The notes beneath the pieces were generated by a model, which saw only the letters and a list, made by a program, of their open reading frames with translations, was not told where the DNA came from and did no database searches. Position numbers and translations under genes: made by a program. From the NCBI GenBank assembly GCA_945893365.1, contig CAMDED010000012.1, positions 1 through 64,000 on the forward strand: 64,000 nt of DNA, read 5' to 3'. Every line of letters starts with the position of its first letter. Positions within the stretch are counted from its first letter, which is position 1. Source of the DNA: Candidatus Sulfopaludibacter sp. SbA3 (GTDB lineage: Bacteria > Acidobacteriota > Terriglobia > Bryobacterales > Bryobacteraceae). Of this stretch, positions 24,932 to 33,890 are shown one piece after another.

Positions 24932-26437
24932 ATGTTCCGAAAGGTGCTGATCGCGAATCGCGGCGAGATCGCCGTGCGCATCATTCGTACGCTGTGCGAG
25001 ATGAATATCGCGAGCGTCGCCGTCTATTCGGACGCCGACCGCCGGTCGCTCCACGTGCGCATGGCGGACGAAGCCGCTCACATCGGGCCGTCGGCCTCTT
25101 CGGAAAGCTATCTGCGGATCGATCGGATTCTCGACGCGGCGCGCAAGCACGGAGCCGAAGCGATCCATCCCGGTTACGGCTTTCTGAGCGAGCGGGCGGA
25201 ATTCGCGGCCGCCTGCGAAGCGGCTGGGATCGCGTTTATCGGACCGTCATCGGAAGCCATTCGCGCGATGGGATCGAAGACCGAAGCCCGGCGCATAGCC
25301 GTCGCGGCCGGAGTTCCCGTTGTTCCCGGCACTGCCTCCGGATCCAAGGATCCGGCCGGTGTCAGGCGCTTCACCGAGGAGCACGGCTACCCCGTCATCC
25401 TGAAGGCGGTGGCGGGCGGCGGCGGAAAAGGAATGCGCCGGGTCGAGCGGGAGGGCGATCTCGAAGCCGCATTTCGCGACGCCTCAAGCGAAGCCGAGCG
25501 CGCCTTCGGAAATGGCGATGTTTATATCGAGAAGTTTATCGTGGATCCGCGCCATATTGAGATCCAGATCTTCGGAGACAGCCACGGCAACTACGTTCAT
25601 CTAGGGGAGCGGGAGTGCTCGCTGCAGCGCAGGCATCAGAAGATTCTGGAAGAATGCCCGTCGCCGCTGGTTGCGGCGTTTCCCGATCTGAGAGAACGCA
25701 TGGGGACGGCGGCTCTAAAAGCTGCTGCCGCGGCGGGTTATTTGAACGCCGGCACCGTCGAGTTTCTGGTCGATGGGGAGCGGAATTTTTACTTCCTCGA
25801 AATGAACACCCGCCTGCAAGTGGAGCACCCCGTCACGGAACTGGTCACCGGTCTCGATCTGGTGCGTTTACAGCTCGAAATCGCGGCGGGCCTGCCCCTG
25901 CCTTTCCGGCAGAGAGACGTCGAGTGGCGTGGCGCGGCCGTCGAGTGCCGGATCTACGCCGAAGATCCCGACAACCAGTTCTTCCCCTCGCCCGGGAAGA
26001 TCGAAACCTTGGAGAGGCCCGCCGGCCCTGGTGTGCGGCTCGACTCCGGGGTCTACCAGGGATGGACGGTGCCTCTCGAATATGATCCCCTTCTAGCGAA
26101 GCTCGCCGTTTGGGCCGGCTCGCGGGAACATGCCATCGCCCGGATGCGGCGTGCGCTTGGCGAGTACATTGTCTCTGGAATCAAGATCAATACGGGCTTC
26201 TTTCAGGTTTTACTTGAAGATCCGCGGGTATTGGCCGGGGCGCTCCACACCGGGCTTGTCGACGAGCTCCTTACAGCCCCGAAAGCGCCTGCGCCCTCCG
26301 GCGCCGTGACGGCCGCCGCACTCGCAGCGGCGGTTCATGCGATCTCCCGCACGGACAACGCATCGAAGGCCGCGGTCGCCACGTTTGCTCAGAGCTCCCG
26401 CTGGCGCGACGAAGGGCGGGAGAGCCTGCTTCGATGA
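24932..26437 (+). CDS. accC: Biotin carboxylase subunit
   Basis: The 501-residue protein is a full biotin carboxylase. It opens with FRKVLIANRGEIAVRIIRT and has HPGYGFLSERAEFA. The ATP-grasp glycine loop is AVAGGGGKGMRR, with RRHQKILEE and EMNTRLQVEHPVTE for metal and bicarbonate binding. It carboxylates biotin using ATP and bicarbonate. The C-terminal extension after about residue 445 is usual for acyl-CoA or pyruvate carboxylase subunits rather than E. coli AccC. Its stop overlaps the carrier gene by four bases (ATGA). No carboxyltransferase gene lies nearby, so the final substrate is unknown. Confidence 0.88.
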   Translation: MFRKVLIANRGEIAVRIIRTLCEMNIASVAVYSDADRRSLHVRMADEAAHIGPSASSESYLRIDRILDAARKHGAEAIHPGYGFLSERAEFAAACEAAGIAFIGPSSEAIRAMGSKTEARRIAVAAGVPVVPGTASGSKDPAGVRRFTEEHGYPVILKAVAGGGGKGMRRVEREGDLEAAFRDASSEAERAFGNGDVYIEKFIVDPRHIEIQIFGDSHGNYVHLGERECSLQRRHQKILEECPSPLVAAFPDLRERMGTAALKAAAAAGYLNAGTVEFLVDGERNFYFLEMNTRLQVEHPVTELVTGLDLVRLQLEIAAGLPLPFRQRDVEWRGAAVECRIYAEDPDNQFFPSPGKIETLERPAGPGVRLDSGVYQGWTVPLEYDPLLAKLAVWAGSREHAIARMRRALGEYIVSGIKINTGFFQVLLEDPRVLAGALHTGLVDELLTAPKAPAPSGAVTAAALAAAVHAISRTDNASKAAVATFAQSSRWRDEGRESLLR

Positions 26438-26919
26438 CCCTCGTCGTGGATATGGCTGGCGGTTCCCTTCCGCTTGAGCTTCGCAAGGAAGGTGAAACCT
26501 GGACGTTCCGTCTGGGATCTGATGAAGAAGGGACAGCGGAGATCGAGGAAGTCGAGCCCGGTGTCTATTCCGTAATCCTCGACGGCCGCAGCTATGAAGC
26601 GCGAATCGAACCCGGGGCGGTACGGGTGGGCGGGCACAGGATTGAGTTGCAGGTATCCGATCCACGGCGGCGGGCGGCGCGATCCGGGCGGCGCGCGGTG
26701 GAAGGCCGGTTTTCCGTGGTTTCGCCCATGCCGGGTAAGGTGGTTCGTGTCCTGGTCGCGCAAGGTGAAGCGGTGGAGGCAGGGCAAGGAATCGTGGTCG
26801 TGGAAGCGATGAAGATGCAGAACGAGCTGAAATCGCCGCGCGCGGGGTGCGTTACATCGCTGAGTGCGCGCGAGGGGGCCACTGTGGCCGCGGGCGAAGT
26901 GCTCGCCGTGATCGAGTAG
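26434..26919 (+). CDS. Biotin carrier protein
   Basis: The 161-residue protein ends in a biotinyl domain: VSPMPGKVVRVLVAQGEAVE, then VVVEAMKMQNELKSPRAG, where the Lys of EAMKM is the biotin site. The N-terminal half (SYEARIEP, RIELQV) matches the linker of acyl-CoA carboxylase alpha chains. Together with the preceding gene it makes a split version of a biotin-dependent carboxylase alpha subunit. ATG at 26434 overlaps the upstream stop. Confidence 0.88.
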   Translation: MTLVVDMAGGSLPLELRKEGETWTFRLGSDEEGTAEIEEVEPGVYSVILDGRSYEARIEPGAVRVGGHRIELQVSDPRRRAARSGRRAVEGRFSVVSPMPGKVVRVLVAQGEAVEAGQGIVVVEAMKMQNELKSPRAGCVTSLSAREGATVAAGEVLAVIE

Positions 26920-26933
26920 CGGATAATCGGGAC

Positions 26934-27698
26934 ATGACTGAGAGCGTCTGCGAAAAATGCGGCGGGACGGGCTGGAAAATTCAGGAGCGCGAGGGGCTCT
27001 CCGGCGCTGAACGGTGCGAATGTGTTTTCGTTGGCCGCACCCGGCGCATGGAGGAGTCCAGCCGCGTTCCGCCCCTCTACCGCAATGCTTCGCTCGATAA
27101 TTTCGTCCTCCCCAAGGACAATCCGACGGCCGGCCGCGGCTTAGCCCAGGTGATGACCACCGTCAGTTCGTTCGCCCGCAATTTTCCCGACGAAAAGCGC
27201 CCCGGACTGCTGTTGATCGGCGAGCCCGGCTGTGGAAAGACCCACCTCGCCGTGGCCGCGCTGCGCCTGTTGATCGCACGGGGTTTCGAGGGCCTGTTCT
27301 TCGACTATCAAAACCTTCTGGACCGTATCCGGGCCGGCTACGACGCAGCCGCCGGCGCGAGCGACCGCGAAGCCTATCGCTTTGCGCTCGACACGGAGAT
27401 CCTCCTGCTGGACGATCTGGGCGCGCACCGCGTCAACGACTGGGTGGAGGATACCGTGACGTCCATTATTACTCACCGCTGCAACAATCGGAAGCCGCTG
27501 ATCGCCACGACAAATCTACCCGACCCCGAGGTGGGCGACCAGCTCGCGAGCCGCGGAACGGCGATCGCCGGCAAGGTGGAATATCGCATTTCGCTCGCCG
27601 AACGCATTGGGGAGCGGGCGCGTTCGCGGCTCTTCGAAATGTGCAAGGTGATCCGCATGCCAGGGGTGGAAGACTACCGGCTGCGGAAGGTGCGCTGA
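26934..27698 (+). CDS. DnaC/IstB-like ATPase with N-terminal zinc finger
   Basis: The 254-residue protein starts with a Cys cluster (CEKCGGTGW and later ERCEC) likely to bind zinc. An AAA+ ATPase domain follows, with Walker A GEPGCGKTH, Walker B EILLLDDLGAHR, sensor I IATTNLP and an arginine finger in SRLFEMCKVIRM. This is the DnaC/DnaI helicase-loader type; there is no istA neighbour, so it is not obviously an insertion-sequence gene. I chose ATG at 26934, because earlier in-frame codons lie inside the biotin carrier gene. Confidence 0.85.
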   Translation: MTESVCEKCGGTGWKIQEREGLSGAERCECVFVGRTRRMEESSRVPPLYRNASLDNFVLPKDNPTAGRGLAQVMTTVSSFARNFPDEKRPGLLLIGEPGCGKTHLAVAALRLLIARGFEGLFFDYQNLLDRIRAGYDAAAGASDREAYRFALDTEILLLDDLGAHRVNDWVEDTVTSIITHRCNNRKPLIATTNLPDPEVGDQLASRGTAIAGKVEYRISLAERIGERARSRLFEMCKVIRMPGVEDYRLRKVR

Positions 27699-27702
27699 GG
27701 CG

Positions 27703-29829
27703 ATGCGTGCGGCTTTTCTGCTGGCTGTGCTGGCGATTCCCTTCCCCGCGCAGCTCGCCTGTTCACAGTTCGTTAATGCCCAGTTCGTCAATGCAGTCGA
27801 GTTTCCCACCGAGCGCCTGCCGCGCGCGAATTGGGAACGCGAGTTGGTCTGGCTGAAGAATATCGGAGTTCGCGACGTCAGCGCCGGCGAGGTATCTTCG
27901 GCTCTGCTTCAACTGCTTCGCCGCCTTGAGATGCGGGTCTGGGTGCGCTCGCCATCCGCCCTCAGCGAGCAGGACATGGCGGCGCATGGAGGCCCCGTCA
28001 AGTGGATGGACGGCTCCGCGCCCGTACCGCAACCGGTCGTCCGCGTCTCCGCGAGCGACCCGGCCGCGTTGTTTCGAAGCCGCGCGGCGATAGCTTCCGG
28101 GCGAGGGACGCTGCTCTGGGCCGATGTCGAAGACACGCTCACCACGCAAGGGGTGTTTCAGAAAGGCGCGGTCTCGTTCGCGGGTAACGAGCGGGCGGGA
28201 GCGGCCATCGTGCGCCGCGAAGCCGCCCTTCTGCGGACTTGGACGCCGCTGCTCTCCGCCGCTCGCCGCCGTTCGGTTTCAGGCCGCTTCCCGCCGGGTG
28301 TACAGGCCTCGGCCTTGGTTTCAACCGCAGGTTTAGGATCTGCCGTCAGCCTGGTTAACCAGTCGTCGAAGCCCTTTTCAGGTCCTTTGAAAATCGGCAA
28401 GCTGCGGATCCCGAACGCGAAAGCCGCGCCCGGGCAGGCCGTCTGGCTGCCGCTCGACCTTTCCCTTTCGGCATCCGGCCTCTGCGCCGATTGCGCGGTC
28501 TTTGCGCCCTCCGACCGCATCGTCCATGCGACGGCCGAGCTGCGCGGAATCGAATTCGAGAACGGCATCCTCGCGATGGAGTTTACCGCGCCCGAGGAGG
28601 CGGAGGTTTTGGTCCGGCTGTCCCACCGTCCGAGCGGCCCTCTTATCGCCGGCGGACGCCCCCGAGAGTTCGATTGGGACGAGAGCGCCTCCACCGCCCG
28701 CATCGTAATTCCCGCGGGGAAGGCGCCCGTCTTCGATACGCGGATCGGCATCGCGATCGAGCCTCCCGAGTCTTCCGCCTTTTTCACGAGCGCGAAGTCT
28801 CTTCTGCTTGGGCAGACCAACCGTTTGCATGCGCAGTTCTCCTCCGCGGCCCTCGCGGCCCGCTCCCGGCTGCTTGCCCCCGCGTATTTTCAGGTGAAAG
28901 CCGCGCCCAAGTCCGAGACGGAGATCGATTACGAAGTGACGCCCCCGCCCGGCGCGCTTCACGGAGAGCGGGTGGAATTCGCGCTCGAAGCCGACGGCGT
29001 CCGGCTGGGACATGCGCGTCTCCAATTGTTGCGCCCAGCCTCCGTGCGTCTCGCGGACGCCGTGAGCCTGCACTTCGGAGCCGAGGCGGAATTGCCGTCC
29101 GTGCCTCCTTTGGTGGCAAGCACCGGAGATGTGCGCATCCGGATACGCAACAACGATTCCGCGATTCGCAACTACACACTCGACGCCCAATGCGAAGGAG
29201 TGGATCTTCTTCCAGCCCGCACGGAGATTGCGGTGGGGGCGTCGGCGGAAAGGGAAGTGACGCTGCGCGCGATCGGCGGCAGCGGAGTGCATTCGTGCAA
29301 TTTGGTTTTGGGCGGCATGGCCCCCGGCAACCTGACTACAGCCTTCCGCCATGCGCTGTTTAAGCGGGGCGAGGCGATGGCGTATCGGGCGGACCTCGAC
29401 GCCGATGGCGAGGATGAATGGATCATCGAGAATCAGAAGCTTCGCGCGGTCTTCTCGGCACGGGAAGGCGGGCGCTGGCTGGAGTTCGTGAGCAAAGACA
29501 ACAATTGGAACGCGCTGCCGGCCGCGGGCGCGCTGAGGAATGCGGGGTCCGTCGAGGTGACCGCGTCGAGTGGGCGGGAAGGGTCGGTACAGTTTTCCGG
29601 AAAGGGGTGGCGGCGCACCATCCGGTTGGGAGGCGGCGATTCCTACCTTGCGATCGAGCAGGACTCACCGCTGCCGTTCGAAATTCCGGCCAGCGGGCCA
29701 TCGGGAAGCCTGATGCTTGGCGTGGCGCGAACCGCGCCGAACCGTGCCGTCTATCTGTTGGACCGGTTTACCGAAACCCAGTTCGCGGAAGCAATGGAGC
29801 GGCTGATGGGCGGGCCTGTTCGTCCCTGA
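27703..29829 (+). CDS. 708-residue secreted protein of unknown function
   Basis: The frame starts four bases after the DnaC-like gene, with a signal peptide (MRAAFLLAVLAIPFPAQLA). Residues about 35-150 (RANWERELVWLKNIGVRDVS, LLQLLRRLEMRVWVRSP) look like the start of a sugar-hydrolase-type barrel, but I cannot confirm it. The rest is beta-rich, with possible Ig-like parts (VRIRIRNNDSAIRNYTLDA). A segment RADLDADGEDEWIIENQKL resembles a calcium-type DxDxDG loop. No catalytic motif is recognised. The gene is long, uninterrupted and well coded, so it is real. It converges on the arsenic operon. Confidence 0.75.
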   Translation: MRAAFLLAVLAIPFPAQLACSQFVNAQFVNAVEFPTERLPRANWERELVWLKNIGVRDVSAGEVSSALLQLLRRLEMRVWVRSPSALSEQDMAAHGGPVKWMDGSAPVPQPVVRVSASDPAALFRSRAAIASGRGTLLWADVEDTLTTQGVFQKGAVSFAGNERAGAAIVRREAALLRTWTPLLSAARRRSVSGRFPPGVQASALVSTAGLGSAVSLVNQSSKPFSGPLKIGKLRIPNAKAAPGQAVWLPLDLSLSASGLCADCAVFAPSDRIVHATAELRGIEFENGILAMEFTAPEEAEVLVRLSHRPSGPLIAGGRPREFDWDESASTARIVIPAGKAPVFDTRIGIAIEPPESSAFFTSAKSLLLGQTNRLHAQFSSAALAARSRLLAPAYFQVKAAPKSETEIDYEVTPPPGALHGERVEFALEADGVRLGHARLQLLRPASVRLADAVSLHFGAEAELPSVPPLVASTGDVRIRIRNNDSAIRNYTLDAQCEGVDLLPARTEIAVGASAEREVTLRAIGGSGVHSCNLVLGGMAPGNLTTAFRHALFKRGEAMAYRADLDADGEDEWIIENQKLRAVFSAREGGRWLEFVSKDNNWNALPAAGALRNAGSVEVTASSGREGSVQFSGKGWRRTIRLGGGDSYLAIEQDSPLPFEIPASGPSGSLMLGVARTAPNRAVYLLDRFTETQFAEAMERLMGGPVRP

Positions 29830-29893
29830 GCTGGCGTCCGGCCCGGTCGGCCGGATGACTCGCCTCTCTTCACAACCGGCCCGCCACGGGGTC

Positions 29894-30325
29894 CTATCCG
29901 GCCACGGCCGCCCGATCCTGAAAGAACGCTCTCACACGTTCGTGGATCCGGTCGCGAATGCGGCGGAACGCAGCCAGACGCTCCTGGTCGCTTCCCTGTA
30001 CGGCCGCGGGGTCTTCAAAGCTCCAGTGAATCCGCTCGCAGCTCGCCGGAAACACCGGGCAGTTGTCGCGCGCGTTGTCGCATACGGTCACCACATAGTC
30101 GAACGACCGGCCTGAGAACTCGACGACGGACTTCGACCGGTGACCCGAGATGTCGATACCGATCTCTCTCATCGAGGCAATCGCCTCGGGACGCACGGAG
30201 CTTGCCTTGGTTCCCGCGCTGAAGACTTCGAAACCTCCGCCGCCTTCCGATCGAAACAACCCCTCCCCCATCTGGCTACGGGCGGAATTGCCGGTGCATA
30301 GAACCAGAATCGTTTTCTTCGTCAT
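29894..30325 (-). CDS. arsC: Arsenate reductase, thioredoxin-coupled LMW-PTP type
   Basis: The 143-residue protein begins MTKKTILVLCTGNSARSQMG, with the phosphatase P-loop CTGNSARS (Cys10). The other two redox cysteines are in VTVCDNARDNCPVFP, as in Bacillus-type ArsC. It reduces arsenate to arsenite, passing electrons from thioredoxin. I place the start at 30325; upstream in-frame codons overlap the transporter gene. It is the last gene of the ars group, 19 bases after acr3. Confidence 0.93.
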   Translation of the reverse strand: MTKKTILVLCTGNSARSQMGEGLFRSEGGGGFEVFSAGTKASSVRPEAIASMREIGIDISGHRSKSVVEFSGRSFDYVVTVCDNARDNCPVFPASCERIHWSFEDPAAVQGSDQERLAAFRRIRDRIHERVRAFFQDRAAVAG

Positions 30326-30344
30326 CTGAGGCCTCCCCCTTCCG

Positions 30345-31430
30345 TCAGGTTCTCCGCGTGCGGCAATCGTCAATGCCGGCAAACACGCCACCGTACCATT
30401 TCCGATTGATCCACAGCGCCACATTGACCAGAGAAATGAGTACGGGGACCTCGACGAGCGGTCCGACTACGGCCGCGAATGCGGCGCCGTGGTGGATGCC
30501 GAAAGTGGCGATCGCCACGGCGATGGCGAGCTCGAAGTTGTTGGACGCCGAAGTGAAGGAGAGCGTGGTTGCCTCCGCATAGTTGGCGCCCACCTTCTTG
30601 CTCATCCAGAACGACACGAAGAACATCGACACGAAGTAGATGGTGAGCGGTATGGCGACCCGAACCACGTCGAATGGCAACTGCACGATCGTCTCGCCCT
30701 TTAGAGAGAACATCACCACGATGGTGAACAACAAAGCGATCAAAGTGATCGGGCTGATTCTCGGGATGAATTTCTTCTCGTACCATTCGCGGCCCCTGGC
30801 TTTCTGCAGCGCGAAACGTGTGAGCATGCCGGCCAGGAATGGGATGCCGAGATAGATGAAGACGCTCTGCGCGATCGCGGCCATGGAGATGTCCACCTCG
30901 ACTGCCTGGAGGCCCAACCAGCGTGGAATGGCGGCCAGGAACAAGTACGAGTAGACGGAAAAAAACAGGACCTGGAAGATGGAGTTGAGCGCGACGAGGC
31001 CGGCGGCGTACTCACGGTCGCCGCGCGCCAGATCGTTCCAGACGATGACCATGGCGATGCAGCGGGCCAGACCGATCAGAATGAGGCCTGTCATGTACTC
31101 CGGCTTGTCGCGCAGGAAAAGCACGGCGAGCGCGAACATCAGGATCGGTCCGGCCACCCAGTTCTGGACGAGCGAGAGGAGCAGAATGCGGCGGCGCCGG
31201 AAGACCCGTTCCAACTCCTCGTACTTCACCTTCGCGAGCGGCGGATACATCATCAGGATCAGTCCGATAGCGATGGGGATGGATGTCGTGCCGACGCTGA
31301 AACGGTCGAGAAACGGCACGACGCCGGGGACGAGGTAGCCGAGTCCAACCCCGGCTGCCATAGCGGCAAAGATCCACAGCGTGAGGTAGCGATCCAGGAA
31401 CGAAAGCCTGGGACTTGTCGCGTTTTCCAT
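30345..31430 (-). CDS. acr3: Arsenite efflux transporter, ACR3 family
   Basis: The 361-residue membrane protein has about ten hydrophobic helices. Its family features include [20 protein letters not shown], with the Cys that binds arsenite, and [20 protein letters not shown] near the C-terminus. It exports arsenite using the proton gradient, downstream of ArsC. It lies between the regulator and arsC on the minus strand. Confidence 0.93.
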   Translation of the reverse strand: MENATSPRLSFLDRYLTLWIFAAMAAGVGLGYLVPGVVPFLDRFSVGTTSIPIAIGLILMMYPPLAKVKYEELERVFRRRRILLLSLVQNWVAGPILMFALAVLFLRDKPEYMTGLILIGLARCIAMVIVWNDLARGDREYAAGLVALNSIFQVLFFSVYSYLFLAAIPRWLGLQAVEVDISMAAIAQSVFIYLGIPFLAGMLTRFALQKARGREWYEKKFIPRISPITLIALLFTIVVMFSLKGETIVQLPFDVVRVAIPLTIYFVSMFFVSFWMSKKVGANYAEATTLSFTSASNNFELAIAVAIATFGIHHGAAFAAVVGPLVEVPVLISLVNVALWINRKWYGGVFAGIDDCRTRRT

Positions 31431-31439
31431 ATCTGCCTT

Positions 31440-31578
31440 TCAGCCTTTCGAAGTTCCTGCAACGGCCAGTGAATCGCCCGCCAACTCCCTCAACAGTTGA
31501 GCACCACATCGGGGGATCGAAAACTTCTGCTTTGTTCGTATCCCTTCCTTCCGCTCTTCGTCGAAAGGCGATTTCCAA
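31440..31578 (-). pseudogene. Possible decayed arsD between arsR and acr3
   Basis: The 160-base gap between arsR and acr3 encodes, on the minus strand, the stretch AEVFDPPMWCST at 31495-31530. This closely resembles the start of ArsD (VFDPPMCCSTGVCG), an arsenic chaperone/repressor, with one Cys changed to Trp. The frame then loses ArsD likeness, while another frame reads QLLRELAGDSL to a stop at 31440. This fits an arsD with small deletions. The match is short, so I hold it with modest confidence. Confidence 0.38.
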
Positions 31579-31591
31579 ATCATGAAAGCGC

Positions 31592-31945
31592 TCAAATGAT
31601 CGCCACGAGAGCCTTCAGCTTTCGAAGCGTTTCGTGGTTGATGCAATATCCGATTCGAGGCCCGTCCCGACTGCTGCGAACCAACCCCGCGTCTTTCAGG
31701 ATTCTGAGGTGCTCGGAGACCGTCGACTGCGCGAGAGGCAGTTCGTCGACGATATGACTGCACACACGAGCCTCTTTCCGCGATAGCATGCGAAGAATGC
31801 GCACTCGAGCCGGATGGCCGATCGCCTTCGTCAGCTTCGCCAGTTCATCATCGGCGTCCGGACCCTCAAGACTCAAAAGGTTCGTATGCGGCTGCGGTTC
31901 GGCGGGCGGACAGCGGAGCGGATCGGGTTTCATGGGTCGCTTCAT
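31592..31945 (-). CDS. arsR: ArsR-family transcriptional repressor
   Basis: The 117-residue winged-helix protein has ELAKLTKAIGHPARVRIL, RVCSHIVDELPLAQSTVSEH and LRILKDAGLVRSSRDG. The N-terminal extension is Pro/His/Cys-containing (PLRCPPAEPQPH). ArsR repressors leave DNA when arsenite binds cysteines; here Cys residues are in RCPP and RVCSH, and the exact metal site is not certain. It would control itself, acr3 and arsC. The gap 31946-32141 upstream should hold the promoter and operator; the short stretch TTCGACGATTAACG near 31950 is a candidate. Confidence 0.9.
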   Translation of the reverse strand: MKRPMKPDPLRCPPAEPQPHTNLLSLEGPDADDELAKLTKAIGHPARVRILRMLSRKEARVCSHIVDELPLAQSTVSEHLRILKDAGLVRSSRDGPRIGYCINHETLRKLKALVAII

Positions 31946-32141
31946 AGTTGTTCGACGATTAACGATACCATGGATAACCCCTCGCTGTCAATCCCAGTGT
32001 GCCGCCTTTGACCGTTGTGGTGTAGGCCATTGTCGTTTGTGGCCTGCCGAGTGCGGAACCCGCCCGCTCCGCCTTCCAATCGCAACAGTTACGTTGTAGC
32101 AGACCCTGAACCCATCTGTTGCGTCCGTGAGAGGCCGTACT

Positions 32142-33848
32142 TCAGAACGCCCGCGATACCGGTTTGGCCTGCCCTTCTGTAATCGTCAAACTCCGATTTG
32201 CAGGGAGACCCTTCCAGCTTTGCACCCCTCCCGAAGGCCAGCGCACCTCAAGCCTGCCGATCGTCTCCGCGCCGCCCAGTCCAAAGTAGAGGGTGAGGTC
32301 GTTCTGAGAATAGTAGCTGCCGCCACTCATGACTTCATCCATCTGACGGACTCCCCCGGCCTCGATGGATACGCGGGCGCCGATTGCACTGCGGTTCGAC
32401 TTTGTGCCGATGAGCCGCACCGCCGCTCTGTTGAAGCCGGCCGCCGTGTTTTTCAGCAGACTCGGCGTTTCACCCATATTGACGATCGCGATTTCCGGCC
32501 GGCCGTCGCCGTCCAGATCTCCGCTTGCCATGCCGCGCGCGGGTCTCAAGGGCTCGAATCCGGGACCTGAGGAATTCGTAATGTCCGCGAATCGGCCGGC
32601 TCCGAGGTTCCTGTAAATCAGAGTCTTCTGCCGGTACCGCTCGCCCGACTGCTGTACGCGGTCGACCTCCGGATAGATGTGGCCGTTCGCCATGACGAGA
32701 TCCTTGCGGCCGTCTCCATCCACGTCCAGAAACAACACGCCCCAACCCAGGAGCTGATTTGCCCCGAGACCGGCTTCTCGCGAAACGTCCGTGAAAAACT
32801 TCCCGTCTTCGTTCTTATATAGAGAGGGTAGATCGCCGGAGAAATTCGTCTTCGCGATATCGAGCAATCCGTCGCCGTCGTAGTCGGCCACGGCCACTCC
32901 CATCCCGGCTTGAACGCGTCCGTCGAAATTGTAGGCCACGCCAGCCTCGACTCCGCGCTCCTCGAAAGTTCCGTTGCCCAGATTCCGGTAAAGCAAGCTG
33001 GGAGTCTGGTCGCAGGCGACATAAATATCGGGCCATCCGTCGTTGTCGAAGTCGGCGGCGGCCACACCCAAGCCGTAACGCGGACCCGGCTTCAGAATTC
33101 CGGCGGAAGCGGAAACGTCGCGAAACGTGCCGTCGCCGTTGTTACGATGAAGAATGTTCCGCGCCGCCGGCAGCCCCCGCGGGCCGCACAGCACAGGCAT
33201 GCCCTTCCAATTGCAGGAAGGGTCCTCACCCGCTTTCGGGGTCTTCGCGAGATCGAGGTCGACGTAGTTGGCGGCGAACAGATCGGCGTACCCGTCGCGA
33301 TCGTAGTCGACGAAGCTGCAGCCGGCGCCCCAGCGGGTACCCGTGTCCGGAAGGCCGGCCTTGCGTGTGACGTCGGCAAACCTGCCATTTCCGAGGTTCC
33401 TGTAGAGCGCGTTCACGCCGTAGTACGTGACCATCAGGTCCGGATGGCCGTCATTGTCGAAGTCCCCTACGCAGACGCCTTGCGCCCATCCTTCCTTCGT
33501 GAATCCGGCTTGATCTGAAACCGCGATGAAACGCCCCTTGCCGTCATTCTTATAAAGGTGTGACGCGATCGTAGGTTTTCCGCCAGTGCGCTCGAGGGTC
33601 GTACCATTCGCTATGAAGACGTCGTTCCAGCCGTCCCCATCGAAGTCGAATATGGCTACACCCGAGCCCGTGGTCTCGATCAGGTACGATTTTGCGTCGC
33701 GGCCGCCGAACGTATTCGGAAGATTAAGTCCGGCATCGCCGGCCCGGTCGATGAAGCGCAGGGCGGGCGAGAAGCACACGGCGGCGAGGGCCACTGTAGA
33801 CGCGAAGATTACGCCCCTGAAAATATTCCTTGCGTTTGCCGCGACCAT
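32142..33848 (-). CDS. CRTAC1-type FG-GAP / ASPIC-UnbV protein, exported
   Basis: The 568-residue protein opens with a signal segment (NIFRGVIFASTVALAAVCFS). Repeated FG-GAP calcium loops follow (IFDFDGDGWNDVF, VGDFDNDGHPDLM, FVDYDRDGYADLF, AADFDNDGWPDIY, VADYDGDGLLDIA, FLDVDGDGRKDLV). A C-terminal ASPIC/UnbV domain has GARVSIEAGG and LYFGLGGAETIGRLEVRWPS. These are secreted calcium-binding propellers of unknown role. It is clearly paralogous to 45986-47605 (shared CGPRGLP and YVACDQTPSLLY). ATG at 33848 is 42 bases from the divergent TonB receptor start. Confidence 0.88.
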   Translation of the reverse strand: MVAANARNIFRGVIFASTVALAAVCFSPALRFIDRAGDAGLNLPNTFGGRDAKSYLIETTGSGVAIFDFDGDGWNDVFIANGTTLERTGGKPTIASHLYKNDGKGRFIAVSDQAGFTKEGWAQGVCVGDFDNDGHPDLMVTYYGVNALYRNLGNGRFADVTRKAGLPDTGTRWGAGCSFVDYDRDGYADLFAANYVDLDLAKTPKAGEDPSCNWKGMPVLCGPRGLPAARNILHRNNGDGTFRDVSASAGILKPGPRYGLGVAAADFDNDGWPDIYVACDQTPSLLYRNLGNGTFEERGVEAGVAYNFDGRVQAGMGVAVADYDGDGLLDIAKTNFSGDLPSLYKNEDGKFFTDVSREAGLGANQLLGWGVLFLDVDGDGRKDLVMANGHIYPEVDRVQQSGERYRQKTLIYRNLGAGRFADITNSSGPGFEPLRPARGMASGDLDGDGRPEIAIVNMGETPSLLKNTAAGFNRAAVRLIGTKSNRSAIGARVSIEAGGVRQMDEVMSGGSYYSQNDLTLYFGLGGAETIGRLEVRWPSGGVQSWKGLPANRSLTITEGQAKPVSRAF

Positions 33849-33890
33849 GGTGATAGTATGACGCCAATCCCTGGGGTGGAAAACAAATCT

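Noticed and set aside
26847-26933. Upstream extension of the DnaC-like gene
   Set aside because: It overlaps the biotin-carrier gene, and the Cys-rich start of the DnaC-like protein begins naturally at 26934.
31012-31494. A longer minus-strand frame beyond the ArsD-like stretch
   Set aside because: After about 31495 it no longer resembles ArsD and then runs inside the acr3 gene in the wrong frame.
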